From contig CP075493.1 in the NCBI GenBank assembly GCA_021613535.1, positions 9,610,001 to 9,674,000 of the forward strand: a stretch of DNA of 64,000 bases. Reading direction: 5' to 3'. The DNA is from Adineta vaga (lineage: Eukaryota > Rotifera). The notes beneath the pieces are model-generated. The model was given only the letters and a program-made list of their open reading frames with translations, did not search any database and was not told the origin of the DNA. The translations under genes and the position numbers were made by a program. Positions 47,253-62,240 of this stretch are shown here, piece by piece. Each line of letters begins with the position of its first letter. Positions within the stretch are counted from its first letter, which is position 1.

Positions 47253-48644
47253 TTTCTTGACTGTATATTTGTTCTTTAAAAGCAAACAAAAACAATAAAT
47301 CTAGAAAAGTTCTTTTGTGAATTAGGAAAAAAAAATACGATATTTTCTTTCAAATCCATATTCTGATAAATTATAATATGAGATTTATCGGAAAGTTAAT
47401 TTCTAAATACGGCAAATATAGAGCTGATCTTATGAAAGACTTTTTTGTTTATTGAAAACGATAATGAAAAAAAACTGCGACGATTATTTTCTCGGCACAT
47501 ACATTGATGTTTTTGAGTAAAAAAAAGTAATTTAACAGAATCGTCAGTCGGAAACACAGTCGAGCACAGTTTGACGTTCTGTAAAAGAGTTAAAAACTCC
47601 GAGTAACAATTTTGTTCATTTCACAAGAATTAATTTTTTTGTAATTAGAATTGTTGTCGTTATTGTTTAGAACATTTCTCATGACATGAAATGTGCGCTC
47701 TCACAAGCGAATTATTATGAAATAACAGACTTAACGCTTCTATATAAGATCTCCTGGACGATAAGCATACTATTTAATTGAATAATCTACAAAATACTAT
47801 TAGATGATTAAACTAATCAAGTTTTTATTGGAAAAATTATTAATATATAATTTAATCTTTCTAAACTCAATGACTGTTTTTTAATACAAAATTTTTATCT
47901 AATCACATACAGACTTAAACCTAGAGTGAATAATTCAACCGGATATTTATATTCACAATTACTTATAGACATTCTATATTAGATATTTTTGCATTGATGT
48001 CAGTTATTGAAATGCGTTAGAAGTACGAAGTCCTAAAGCTTGTTATGTCTACAAAATACAATAGGTTTAAAAAAAAGCCAGTTATGATGTTCCTAGCGAT
48101 GATAATTGATCTTCAATGTCAAGCATCTCATGTCATTCACAAGTTCGTTTATTACTAAAAAAAGTACTTATTTGATTGTCATATAAATGTCCATAGACTG
48201 CGTAGTTTATATCACTATTTATAACAACATGTGCATGTTTAAATAGAGTAAAAGATAAAAACAGATATCTTAATTAATTGAACGCCTACGACTCTAGATT
48301 ATGTCGTTTTCTATGAATATATCATGATAGAAAGAAGTTTTTTTTTAATATAAATTCTATTGATATCTCGTCACAAATTTATTTCGATGTCTATCAGTAG
48401 AATTGTTTTTTTATTTAAGAAGAAGAGGAATAAAGCACTCATACAATCAATAACTATACAAAAGAAAAAGGTAGATGCATGGATAAGAAATACACGCCCG
48501 AAAAACAAAATCATTTGAAAAACAAAACAACGGAATGTGATGGCAAAGAAGAGAAAGAATTAAAGAAACAGAGATATATGTGTACACGTAACTAGTCATC
48601 ACTGGTTTTGTTTCGAGAAAGAAAAATAAAATGAGAAAAATAAT
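47253..48644. other. Intergenic between NCBP2 and SGK, no gene seen
   Basis: 1.4 kb between convergent genes. AT-rich; no supportable feature beyond the NCBP2 poly(A) signal. Confidence 0.45.
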
Positions 48645-50798
<2,154 letters not shown>

Positions 50799-51570
50799 TT
50801 TTTCTTTAAAGCAAAAAACAAATAAAATAAAATCATCAACGAATCATTTCAATGGGAGTATCAAGTCAAAAATATTAAAAAAAATACGCAGTAAAGTCAA
50901 TATTGACTCGCATAAAAAAGATTAGAGAAAAAAACGTAAGAGGAAGAATGCGAGAGTATGAACGCTTCATAATGAAAAGCGTTAATAAAATGCGTAAAAA
51001 GAGTTGTATGTCATTAGTCTTCAATGATTAAACAAGATGTAATTGTGTTACAATGAGAGTAGCCGAGCAAAATCGTTGTCTCACTATGCTGACAAGGTCG
51101 TCTTCTGTTTCCTTCTTTTACGTCTTCTTTTTTTTTGCAGCACAACACCAAACATGCAAACGAGGGCGTACAGAATGTGAAAGGACAATAACACGTGCGT
51201 TTTCATCCTTTCCTTTTTTGCCAGTCGACTAGTAAGCCAGCCGTACAGCATGCTTAGACTATTTCTCTCTCCTATTCGTTCTGCCTGCGTCTTCGCTTCC
51301 TATTCTTCTTCTTGTTCTTCTTCTCCGTCTAACATCCTATTGCGTTTTGCTACAACCATTAGTAACCATATAGAATTGAGAGTCTTGCTTTTTGATTTCC
51401 TTAATTTACATTTCTTACAGGCTTGTTTTAAGGCATTGAATTGAAAACGGGAAAAAAGTGATTGAAATGAAGAATACCGGACGTTCTTATCAAATCAACA
51501 GAAAGAAAGAAAAAGAAAGCTTTCTTAAAAAAATATTTAGACAACAAAAATGAATGCTGTTTCTGCTTAC

Positions 51571-51616
51571 CCGATGATTTTATTTGTTGATCGTGTTTTT
51601 TCTGTAGTTTAAACAT
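51571..51616 (-). CDS. SGK3: SGK candidate alternative first exon 1
   Basis: MFKLQKKHDQQIKSS plus one base, ending CGG before GTAAGC. Phase 1, so it joins an acceptor (GCTTTAAAG) just before the main start, giving E-K-M-S-G in frame. Confidence 0.45.
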
Positions 51617-52016
51617 ATGTCATTCTATATATTTCTGTAATAAAATGATAGCAAATAGAACTGCATAAAATAATGCTATTTCTGATGAAAGTCATAGCAT
51701 TTTAAGCAGTAGATTCTTATCGCAAGCAGATATCTTCTCTCTCTTGTCTCTGCTCTCCATATTTCTCTATGATTTGACTATATTTCTAGCATGTAATCTA
51801 TGCTTCATTCATTCTCTGATCTACAACAAGATCTTTTCTTTAAAAAAAATTCAATCAATAACGATAACTAATCGTCTTCGTCGAACATAATATGTTAGAA
51901 AACAAGAGAATGTGTATTTCTATAGAAGAAAATTCTATAGAAGATGAAATAAAAATCTCAATAGAATTGGCATTTAAGATATAGATCTATGTATAGAGAT
52001 GACGAAATCAACTTAC

Positions 52017-52032
52017 CAAGCCACTTTGGCAT
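52017..52032 (-). CDS. SGK3: SGK candidate alternative first exon 2
   Basis: ATG CCA AAG TGG CTT G before GTAAGTTG. Phase 1, joins E-K-M-S-G in frame like the others. Very short, so weakly supported alone. Confidence 0.4.
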
Positions 52033-53193
52033 ATTTTCTACTGTTGAAAATTGAGATAAATTAATTACATTCGTCTATAAGTAATCTGAAACTTCGATCC
52101 AATCATTGACTTGTTCTGTCATTTTAGTCTGCGATCATATATCTCTCTCTCTTTTTCTCTCGACAACGAATATGCAAAAGTGAGCATATGTCATTCATTA
52201 GATATGTCATTATATTTATTCCTTGTTTATTAATGATAGAGAGATGAAAAAGACTAGATGCAAACTAAATAAGAAGATTCAGAAGAAACCAGAGATAAAT
52301 AGATAAATATATATTAGAGACGAACATCATAGTGTATGTAGTAATAGCATCTGTCATATTTTTCTTTCTACTCCGACGCCATTCGAATTAGTATTATTCT
52401 TCGATTTCTTTCTTTCTTTCTCTCTCTCTCTTTCTCCATCTCCGATTGATAATGCCTACAATTGATCTTTCTTTCGTGCTATATTAATTATATACAACGT
52501 TAATCGATAGAAAGTGTTTTAAGTGTATGATTGAAATCATGCGAATTCAGTTAGTAAAAAAACACGAATTAATCATAATTGTTTTAATTTAATCAATTTT
52601 TCTTTTACGTTTATATTATTTAATGAAAATAGTTTGTATTCCGAATCGATATTTATCAATAATTGCAACTGAATAAATAGAAACTACTCTTTGACGTCAT
52701 TTCGTCCGTATTTAAATAGTTGTGTCATCTGATTATGCCAATAAGATTGTCTTGATTCTGCCTAGTATTTATAGCGAACGGATTGGCAAATCATTGATAG
52801 GTTTACTACCATTCCATAGACATCAAATGAAGGAGAAAAGAACACTTTATTCTTGCGATTCTCTAGTAAATCCTATTTGATATGTCGCGTCTTTTCTCAG
52901 AGAGAAAATACATAAAAATAACTATTATCTTACGTCTTATTAATGTTGTTGCTATGGTCGATGATTATGTCTCTTCTTATGTCATGCAGCTTACAAGTAA
53001 TTATTCTGACTATCATGAAGTCTAATGCTTATGCGAAAGATGTATTCAAATGTCTGTATTATCTTAAATATAATTAGATAGAAAATTTTAATAGGAGAGA
53101 AACTATATTTCAAATCAAATGTTGATTTTTCGAAATAGAATTATATCTGAAGTAATTATATCAATGATTACAGAAAACAAGACGATCACTTAC

Positions 53194-53221
53194 CAGTAGT
53201 AGAGAAACACATTGTTAACAT
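53194..53221 (-). CDS. SGK3: SGK candidate alternative first exon 3
   Basis: MLTMCFSTT plus one base before GTAAGTGATC, phase 1 and in frame with E-K-M-S-G. It lies 2.4 kb upstream of the main start. Confidence 0.4.
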
Positions 53222-54541
53222 TTCTATGCCAAATAAACTTTCGTTTTTCTTCTTTCTAAACACTGATAAGCTTGTCAAGATAATCTATATTTTTGAACTT
53301 TTTTATTATAATATCTTTTTTGAAGTGTGCGTCTCATAAGCTTACTCTTTATGAACTTCTGTTTCTCTTTCTTCTTCTCTTCTCATCCGTTTTCTGTAGG
53401 TCACATACAATTTCTATAATTTTCTAACAAAAAGATTCTACCATTAAGCAGAGAGAAAAAAAGGCGAATGACAACTAAAATTGCTCATCATATTTCTTTT
53501 TTTTTCACTAGCTAACAATACATAACTTTTCCTATTTGTCTACTTGGACAATAACGACAAACAAAGATTACAAACGGAAATTATTTCTTCAAGATTTCTC
53601 GACTGATTGAGTTAGAGTATTTATTATCGAATGAAAATATCAGTCTAACGCAATAAAATATTACATATACATATTTCACTTGTTGTTTTTTTAATTTTCA
53701 CTATACTGATATTGACATTTAGGTGACAAGATTTTTCTTTATTTGTTTTACAAGTTGTATCGTTGTTTTATTCATCATGAATATGACTGACGAAGCTATA
53801 GAACTAGTTATTAAAAACTATGCAAATAGATTCTAACTCACTTTTATTCTTTTACACAGTTGATCAAAACCTAATTCAATTTTATACTTTTGATTCGTAA
53901 AAAAAAACAAATATTTTTTAAAATCATTTGATGTATCTCTTATTGACAAGTAGTTATTTTAGTGGACTGATTGTCTAACTCAAATAGATAAGGAAAAACT
54001 TCTTTATATGTCTTCGGAAATGATTAGTACTTTACTTCTTTCATTTTTCATTTCCGAAATATATTACGCACATCCGAGTCAAATACACGAGAAGACATAC
54101 AACTAGTGTATCCTACGCAAAATATGAACTAGAAAACAAAACTATATTTTATGGTTAGATTAATGTCACATATATGCAAGTCGATACTATGCTGATTAAT
54201 CGAATCAGTCTTGGGAAAAAATAATATACATTTTGTTCTATGGAAATTGCAGTGTAAAAATATAACTTGACCGTAAATGATACGCTGTCAGTTTCAATTT
54301 ATAAATGGTTATGTGAGAATATCAAAATGTCTGCATTTTCTCTTCAGAACATTCTTTTGATTCAGAACGATGATCTTTATGTCGTAATTTAATCAGTATG
54401 ATGGATCATCGTTTATTTATGTTTTGATAGTTTATCATTGACTACGCGATAGACAATTATGAAAGTGAATGAAAATATTTTTTTTTGTATTAGTAAAAGT
54501 TATTTAAAAACTGATGAATGCGTAGAAAAAAATAAAAGTTT

Positions 54542-55589
54542 TTAGAAAAATACCATCAATATAAATGGTACCAGAAAGAATGATAATTTCGTGTTTGATC
54601 CGACTAGTGTATTAGCAGAATTCATCGTTTCATTCAACCAAGTTTGGTAAGCGGCGACGCGAGTATAGACACCTGACTTGCCTGCTTCGGCACATCCATC
54701 TCCATAACTAGTCAAGCCAACTAATACCCATTGATTGTTTGAATTAAACATCATTAGTGGACCGCCCGAATCACCTTGACACGTATCTACAGAAAAACAA
54801 ACGGAGATCAATAATCGATGATGACAGATATTATTGAAAGAAATCAATGATAAATACCTTTACCACCACCAGATACTCCAGCACATAGGTGTTTATGCCA
54901 ATCTGTAATAAATGGGCTACAAGCTGATGCCGTGTAACTCACTGTTTGTAGGGTCACCTGTTGAAGAGTTGTTGGTAATGAGCCACCGTCGCTTAATCTA
55001 CCCCATCCAACAGCAACAACCTAATTATGAAACTTAAAACTAGGTATTAACAAAGAAAAACACTCACGGTAGTGCCAGCTGCTGGCCATTCACCAGCGGC
55101 AAGTGTTGCTGAACTAACAGATGGTAGACAAATCGTGTTGATCGCAATATCAGACATTGTTAATGGAGTTGTTAGTTTTATCAAGGCAATATCATTTACA
55201 TAAGTATCTGTATCGTAACCGGAATGAACAATAATTTTTGATGCGACTCGAGTTTGAGTACCGACCCATCGTTGAATTGATCCTGCATAAATTATCACAG
55301 ACGATGGTGTTTGACCAATGACACAATGTGCTGCAGTAAGAACCCATGAATCAGATATGATTGATCCACCACAGAGATATGAATTAGCAATTGAAATCGA
55401 AACTGCCGATCCCCATGTTGCTGAACTAGCGGCTTCACCACCAACAATACGTGTTACGGTTGCTGAATTTTTGGAACAACCACATTTTGCAGTAGCATTA
55501 CATGTGTAAGAGACCTGATTACTTAATCCAATGGAACTTAATAGAATTATGGCTAATAATTGTATGTTTTCCCTCCAAAATATTTTCAT
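54542..55589 (-). CDS. Trypsin-like serine protease A, hydrophobic C-terminal tail
   Basis: Three exons (55589..55068, 55020..54858, 54786..54542) from MKIFWRENIQLLAIILLSSI, a signal peptide. A short Cys-containing propeptide (YTCNATAKCGCSKN) is followed by the activation site TRIVGGEAA. Catalytic triad: H in LTAAHC, D in NDIALIKL, S in QGDSGGP. Asp before TCQ (residue 189 in chymotrypsin numbering) gives trypsin-type Lys/Arg specificity. After the fold comes NTLVGSNTKLSFFLVPFILM, a hydrophobic tail that looks like a GPI-anchor signal or membrane anchor. The middle exons and introns are nearly identical to protease B, so the pair is a recent tandem duplicate. Confidence 0.93.
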
Positions 55590-56731
55590 TGTTCGGATCA
55601 ATAGTTTAAACTTTAAGACGAATATATGAGTCGAGCAAGAATAATTGTTTTGCAAGTTGTTTTTCGTTTCACTTTCTCTTATGTACTTTTTTTTCCCTAT
55701 ACTTTCATACTTCTGCACATTTAATGCACTTGCGTTCTTTTTGGTGAATTCTCTGCCTATTTTTTTATTTATTTAATCATGACGATATGATTTAGAAAAA
55801 GAACATTGTTACCGTCGTAAAGAAACCTGTATGTTGTCCTCTTTACTTTTGCTTTAACTGTTGACTGAGGTTAGTCATCAGTGAAGGAAGTAAAAAATCA
55901 TGCTATTTAAAGAAAAAGTAAACTTTAAATGCAAAATACGTATTGCGTTTTTTGGAAGAAACCGTCTTGTAAAGTTGAGAGCGAATGTTGTCATCGTTAC
56001 TTGGTTAGTTTTTGATTATGAAAAATAAACAACTATTCTTCTGCTTCGTTTGATTTTTTTTCACTCTCAAACAAATGACGTCTGGTGAAAGTTTCATCGA
56101 AAACAACACATAAATAAAAATTCTCTTCGAATAACGAGAACATTTTGTTAACCTCACTACGTACGACGAAAATTAATCGATATCTCCATAGCCATAGAAG
56201 ATTTATTAGTTCTAACATATTCCTTTAATAATTATTGATTATTAATAGAATGAAATACCTTTTATTCACTATTAAAACACTGTCAACAAACTTTGAGTTA
56301 TGTTCAATGGGAGAATTAAGTTGCTACATAAGTTATCAACTGGATTAAATGCAAATTGCACACAGTAAACATGAGATATCAAGTCTATATGACTTTGATT
56401 CATGCAAGAAAGAAGAAACTATAACATTTTGTCTATACAATGCTGTGCGTTATAATCAATAAAAATAAGTGATAAGGAAATGGGTACGTCAACATTAATT
56501 TGTCGTTCGATTGTCTACAACTAAGTAACTTAATCATGGAAAAAAACTATTAAATAATTTTCATTCGAAAAAATTTTTATTCGAGTAAGAACAGTATAAA
56601 AAAAGTGGCTTAGTTTGTTTTGAGAAATCTTTTGAACAACGAAATAAAGTCATATTTATATCGTCATTTAAATAGATTATTTCAAATAAATTGATTCACA
56701 TAATTGTATACATTGAAATAAACTAAACGAC
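55590..56731. other. Intergenic between two protease genes, no gene seen
   Basis: 1.1 kb between the tandem proteases. No exon found. Confidence 0.45.
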
Positions 56732-58058
56732 TTAAAAAAACCAGAAAAATGGACGGCGGCGAGTTGTCGAAGTTGCACGACTAGTTGTTCTTAATGGAGT
56801 AGTGACACTATTTCCTTTAGTTGATGTAGATCGAGTAGTTGAGGTTGATCTAGTGGTTGACGGAGATCGCGTAGTGGATGTTGATCGTGTAGTTGAGGTT
56901 GATCTAGTGGTTGACGGAGATCGTGTAGTTGATGTAGATCGAGTAGTTGATGTAGATCGAGTAGTTGATGTAGATCGAGTAGTTGAGGTCGATCTAGTGG
57001 TTGATGTTGACCGAGTAGTTGAAGTGGAACGAGTCGATGCCGTAGACGTAGTAGTCGAAGAAGATACTGTTGAAACAGTACCATTAGTATTTGCATTTAT
57101 CCAACTAACATATGCAGCAATACGTGTGTAGATACCCGCATATGCTGCTTGAGCACAACCGATTCCATTACTAGTCAAGCCAACTAATACCCATTGATTA
57201 TTTGAATTAAACATCATTAGTGGACCGCCCGAATCACCTTGGCACGTATCTACAGAAAAACAAACGAACGTCAATAATCGATGATGAAAGATATTGTTGA
57301 AAGAAATCAATGATAAATACCTTTACCACCACCAGATACTCCAGCACACAGTTGTGTATGCCAATCTGTAATATATGCACTACAAGTTGATGCTGTGTAA
57401 CTAATTGTTTGTACGGTCACTTGTTGTAGAGTCGTTGGTAATGAGCCACCTTCAGTTAATGTACCCCATCCAACAGCAACAACCTAATTATGAAACTTAA
57501 AACTAGGTATTAACAAAGAAAAACACTCACGGTAGTGCCAGCTGCTGGCCATTCACCAGCGGCAAGTGTTGCTGAACTAACAGATGGTAGACAAATCATG
57601 CTGATCGAAGTATCAGACATTGTTAATGGAGTTGTTAGTTTTATCAAGGCAATATCATTTACATAAGTATCTGTATCGTAACCGGAATGAACAATAATTT
57701 TTGATGCTACTCGAGTTTGAGTACCGGCCCATCGTTGAGTTGATCCTGCGTAGATAGTAACTTTTGATGCTGAATAGCCATTAACACAATGTGCTGCAGT
57801 AAGAACCCATGAATCAGATATGATTGATCCACCACAAAGATATGAGTTATCAATTGAAATTGAAACTGCCCATCCCCATGTTGCTGAAGTAGCAGCTTCA
57901 CCACCAACAATACGTGTTACAGTTGCTGAATTTTTGGAACAACCACATGATGTCGTTTTATTACATGTGTAAACTGTTTGATCACTTGATTTGATTAGAC
58001 TGACTAGCAGTAATGCGAAAAGTTGAAACGTAGTTTTATTTAATGAAAAGCTCACCAT
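56732..58058 (-). CDS. Trypsin-like serine protease B with Ser/Thr/Arg repeat tail
   Basis: Three exons (58058..57531, 57483..57321, 57249..56732). Signal peptide MVSFSLNKTTFQLFALLLVS, Cys-containing propeptide, TRIVGG activation site, then the same triad as protease A (LTAAHC, NDIALIKL, QGDSGGP) and the same Asp before TCQ. Beyond the fold it does not have the hydrophobic tail of A. It has about a dozen six-residue units STSTTR (two as SPSTTR), then TTPLRTTSRATSTTRRRP and FFWFF. This looks like a mucin-type, O-glycosylated, cell-surface or mucus-binding stalk (inference). The repeat is a coding minisatellite and its length may vary between alleles. Confidence 0.93.
56817..57035. repeat. 18-bp coding minisatellite in protease B
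   Basis: About twelve 18-bp units (read on the plus strand as gatcgagtagttgatgta-type) encoding STSTTR or SPSTTR. Most changes between units keep the protein sequence. A misleading open frame exists on the opposite strand. Confidence 0.85.
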
Positions 58059-59936
58059 AAGAGCTGATTGTATGTATAAATCTGAAATATATTTTTTTTT
58101 TCTAAAAACTGCAGGTTATAAATTATATTGATGATCACATTTATTTCTCATTATATACATTTATGATATGCAAACCTTTCAATAATACGTCAATTCATAT
58201 TTGATGTTATATACCACCTAATGTTTATAGAATGTTCTCATATTTTGCCAAATTAAATGTATAGTTCTATTGATACTGCGTCAATACATATGAATCATAT
58301 ATTCAAAGAAACACAGCAACAGTGATTGTAACAGTGAGAGGAAATATGTACTTTTTTCTTTTTTTCCACCGGTTACCTGACTTCATACATAAGAAGGTGC
58401 AAAAAAAGTAGCTTATTTACCACGTATTGACTGGGTTTTTTTCTAGAACTATTGTTGCCATTAGTTTGTTTTTAACATCAACAAGTGGGCTGTATATTCA
58501 TAATCAAACAAAAGCACACGATTTTCGAAGTCTGCACATTAAATGATCCTTTGCAGAAAGCAAGAAAAAAATTGTTTTTTTCTCACATATGTTTTATGTC
58601 TTAGCAATCAGAAAAAGAAGGGAAGTAGCGTGGTTGATTCAATGATTTAGAACTTAGTATTACTAATAAGAAAATACTGTTCACACCTGTACGTCATATT
58701 GTATGAGTAATTTGTTTAAAGTACATCAGAATTACTTTTTTTCTTCTTCCTACTGTACGTCACGATACTTCTCGAAATTTTCATTAAGACGATGGGTTTC
58801 TCTGTTGAGGTAAACAACATGAAAATTTTGAAGCACAATAATGTTGCTCTCTTCTTTTATATTCATCGTAGATGCTAATCATGTGCTGTCAATCGAGAAC
58901 AAATTTGACATTAGTTTCACTCAACCTAACATTCCAATAATTAATTGATAAAAAAAATTTCACTATTGATGTATATTTGTTATCTGTAACAGAAAACAAA
59001 AGTTATGTTGTTTGAGTATTTACTGATGGAAAATGTTTTTTTTTGCATAATCAAAGATGTTTTCAGTCTCTATTTATGTAAATTGATATACTGATACATT
59101 CTTACCTGTTTAAATATGAAAAGATATTTCAATAATGATCTTTTCGCTGCCTCTTAATTAGATTACTGATTCTATTTAGTTCCTACATTCTGTACGGAAC
59201 TCTATATTTGACTTTTAATGTTTTCCAGAAAATTTATTTTATCACAAATGATTCATTTCTATTTAAATAACTTCATTGAATCGAACAGTACATACTAAAT
59301 ATAAAACCATCGATCTGTTCTTAAGCTTTTTTTCTTTGTCATCTATGAAACCATATGAGATGTGTTACATGCATATTCGTGTTATCTTCTTCCCATATAT
59401 CTTCTGTCATTATGATTATCTTAACTATGGGAGAATTCTGTTGAGTTGGATAAACTCCCACTGTACAATCATTGGCATATAAATATACATACAATTAACT
59501 TATAAATTACAGATCTGATGCATTTTATCAAAAACACATATCTGTCATAAAACTTTAGCCTTTCAAATACCGTTATCCTCGAACTAAAGACAATCAGATT
59601 ATTCACTCTTTCGTAAGAAGATCGTTACTATATAATAGATTACATATATTCAGTGGATTCCGCAAAGTTGAACGCTAGCGAGAGTGATGCTTCGACTATT
59701 TTCTCTATGTTCGTATAGAAAGAAAGATTTGTCAGTATCCATGAGTTTAATCATAATGGTGGTTGCTTCGAGAACCTAAAGTAAATATATTTCTATCCAA
59801 TTATAACCTAAACTTCAAAGTAAACGATGATGGAGATGACTTTTCCTGAAATGTATGATGATATCTGTATATTTTATCATGTCTCTTTTAAGAAGTGTTC
59901 TATTAATATTGTTTAAATAAAAATTAACATTACAAT
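58059..59936. other. Intergenic, no gene seen
   Basis: 1.9 kb between divergent protease B and GH16. AT-rich; no exon or repeat that I can support. It may contain the promoters of both. Confidence 0.45.
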
Positions 59937-61561
59937 ATGATCAAATCGTGGTATCGCTGTAATCTTATAGTTCTTGCTTCTATCTACTTTATATTGCCGA
60001 ACTGTGTACTCGGTAATATCAAATGGCACGGAAGAAACTGGGCTATGGCGTGTGATTTTCATGGAAATGACCTTTCTAATGTTCGAAGTCCAGGAAGACT
60101 TTGTAGTACAAAATGTGCTCAGACTTCCAGATGTACTCATTATGCATGGAATAATTGGAACGGTGGTACGTGTTGGATGAAATCTGGACGTGTTTCTAAA
60201 AGTGATGCTTTCTCGAGTTCGGACCAAACTATGGTTTGCGGCGTATTAAGTGAAAATCCCAAAACAAAAGTATGCAATAAAAAAAGTAAGCAATTCTATA
60301 GTTTTAAATTCTAAATAGAAAATTTAAAAGATCTTTTCAGAGTTGTTAGGGTAGGGTACCAAATAAAATTTAGTTCGAATATATTTTTCTTCGCTTCTAC
60401 TTTTGTAACATTAACTCGACCATTATATTTAATATTGTTGTATTTAAACATAATTTAAGAACGAAAAAAAAACCTTTCATGTTTTATTTTAGAACCGAAC
60501 TTAAAAGGATGGCATCTTGTTTGGGAAGATAATTTTGATCAGAATGGTACCGTTGATACTGAAAAATGGGATTTTGATGTTGGTGGACATGGTTATGGTA
60601 AGTATTTTGAAGTTTTCTATTCAATATCATTGGTTTTTTGTATATGTTTTTCTTTTCATATTTAGGTAACAATGAGAAACAATATTATACAAATAATCGA
60701 TGGGAAAATGTACGTTGTGAATTATTTCCAGGTAATAGTACGAATGGTCGTCTTATCATTGAAGCACATAAAGTAGGATTAGATACAGAAAGTGTGCACA
60801 TTTATATACATCAAAATTTAGGAACCCATGGAAAACTCTGCTTATACTTCGGCTCGTCTTAAAAGCAAAGGTAAATGGACGTATGGTCGTTTACAAATTC
60901 GTGCTAAATTACCGGCAGGTCGTGGTTTATGGCCAGCACTTTGGATGGTATAAATTTTTATTCAATCTCATTCCATTTCTTTTCCATCTATATCTAATAT
61001 ATCATAGTTGCCTGAAAAATCAACTCATAGTAAGACGTATTGGCCAGATAACGGTGAAATTGATCTGATGGAACAGGTGGGTTATGAACCATCACGTATT
61101 CATTCAACTATACATACAAAGGCGTATAATCATATGATTAATACTCACATAGTGAATTCTGTAATTATTTCTGATGCTACATCAACTTTCAAAATCTATA
61201 CACTTGATTGGAATGCGAATGAAATTCAAACATATGCTGGAGATGATAATAATCCATTTTCTATAAATATTTTTTCTTATAAGAAACAAGGCGATTGGAC
61301 AAAATGGTAAACGAAATGAATTTTAAAACGAAAATAAATGAAACTTGTACGATTTCTAGGCCATTTGATAAACCATTCTTTGCGATTATGAATCTTGCTG
61401 TCGGTGGTAATTGGTAAGAAGAGAAGAAGATAGAAGTGTTGATATTTTCTAAAAAATAGATTTACCGCTTCTTTTCTAGGGGTGGCTTACGTGGTATCGA
61501 TGATAGTGTTTTTCCTGCTCGAATGGAGATTGATTGGGTACGCTTTTATCAGCGGCGTTAA
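59937..61561 (+). CDS. Secreted GH16 beta-glucanase with N-terminal PAN/apple-like domain
   Basis: Seven exons (59937..60285, 60493..60597, 60666..60772, 60822..60947, 61008..61306, 61360..61413, 61480..61561), 373 residues, one frame throughout. A hydrophobic signal region (LIVLASIYFILPNCVLG) comes first. A Cys-rich block follows with ACDFHGNDLSN, CSTKCAQTSRCTHYAWN and GGTCWMKSG, the pattern of PAN/apple-like carbohydrate-binding domains. The catalytic domain is GH16: WHLVWEDNFDQNG, YYTNNRWEN, EAHKEPMENSAYTSAR, GLWPALWM, and active site NGEIDLMEQVGYEP (ExDxxE nucleophile and acid/base). FAIMNLAVGGNWGG and MEIDWVRFYQ close it. It should cut beta-1,3 (or 1,3-1,4) glucans, as in algal or fungal food. 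No anchor is seen. Confidence 0.94.
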
Positions 61562-62240
61562 ACCTCTTGATTAGAAATTATCTTTCTTATCTTTTTCATG
61601 TATCATTGTCATCATACATGTTTTCTATGTACTTCTAATAAAGGGAAAATTTAATAAAAGTAAATGAGAATTGAATAAAGTAATGAATTGCTGTCAGAGC
61701 TCTGCGAAAGAATCGACATGAAAGAATATATTGAAGTCATGATTCATTATTGCTTTATGAGTATCAACCGTATGATTTCAAGATCGATAAAAACGAATCC
61801 ATCTTACAACTAATCGTTAATGTTTTATTAAAGTTCGACCCTAACCTAGCGACACCTCCGACAGCAACATACGGATAGCAGTGTGTCAACAATATTCAAG
61901 TCGACTAATCAAATAATCGTTTGTCTCTTTTCTGCTTTTTGTTTCGTTTATATAAACGAATAATTCAATCACAATTTCTATACGTACAATCCTAAATCTT
62001 AAACAAAGACTTCAGAAATATCTTTCTTCATCGACATCTGAAAAGAAAGTGTTCGATTCGAACTATGTCATGTAAAATCAGTTGTTAAGAATAGAGCCAC
62101 ACCTTTTTTCTGTAACATTCGGGTTCGAGCGATAAAAGAAATGTTAATATTGAAGCTTATCAAAAATTCTTCCTACTGTTTTGTTTTGTTTTTCTTTTCT
62201 TTTCTTGTGAAACGCGCACGTGGTTACGTATCAATATATC
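61562..62240. other. Intergenic, no gene seen
   Basis: 680 bases between GH16 and the GTPBP gene. Poly(A) signal-like AATAAAG near 61628. No other feature. Confidence 0.45.

Larger units (their letters stand above)
50799..54541. other. 5' region of SGK with alternative first exons; otherwise empty
   Basis: About 3.7 kb without any other gene. It has pyrimidine/purine microsatellites (TTTC/CTCT near 52410-52432) and AT-rich sequence. Three short open first-exon candidates on the minus strand fall inside it. Confidence 0.45.

Noticed and set aside
56802-57131. 109-codon plus-strand open frame rich in Val/Asp/Arg
   Set aside because: It is the opposite strand of the STSTTR repeat of protease B; the repeat keeps several frames open.
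62085-62150. gggttcgagcgat, a partial B-box, as a tRNA gene
   Set aside because: No matching A-box, cloverleaf or CCA-end geometry nearby. I saw no convincing tRNA, rRNA or snoRNA in the window.
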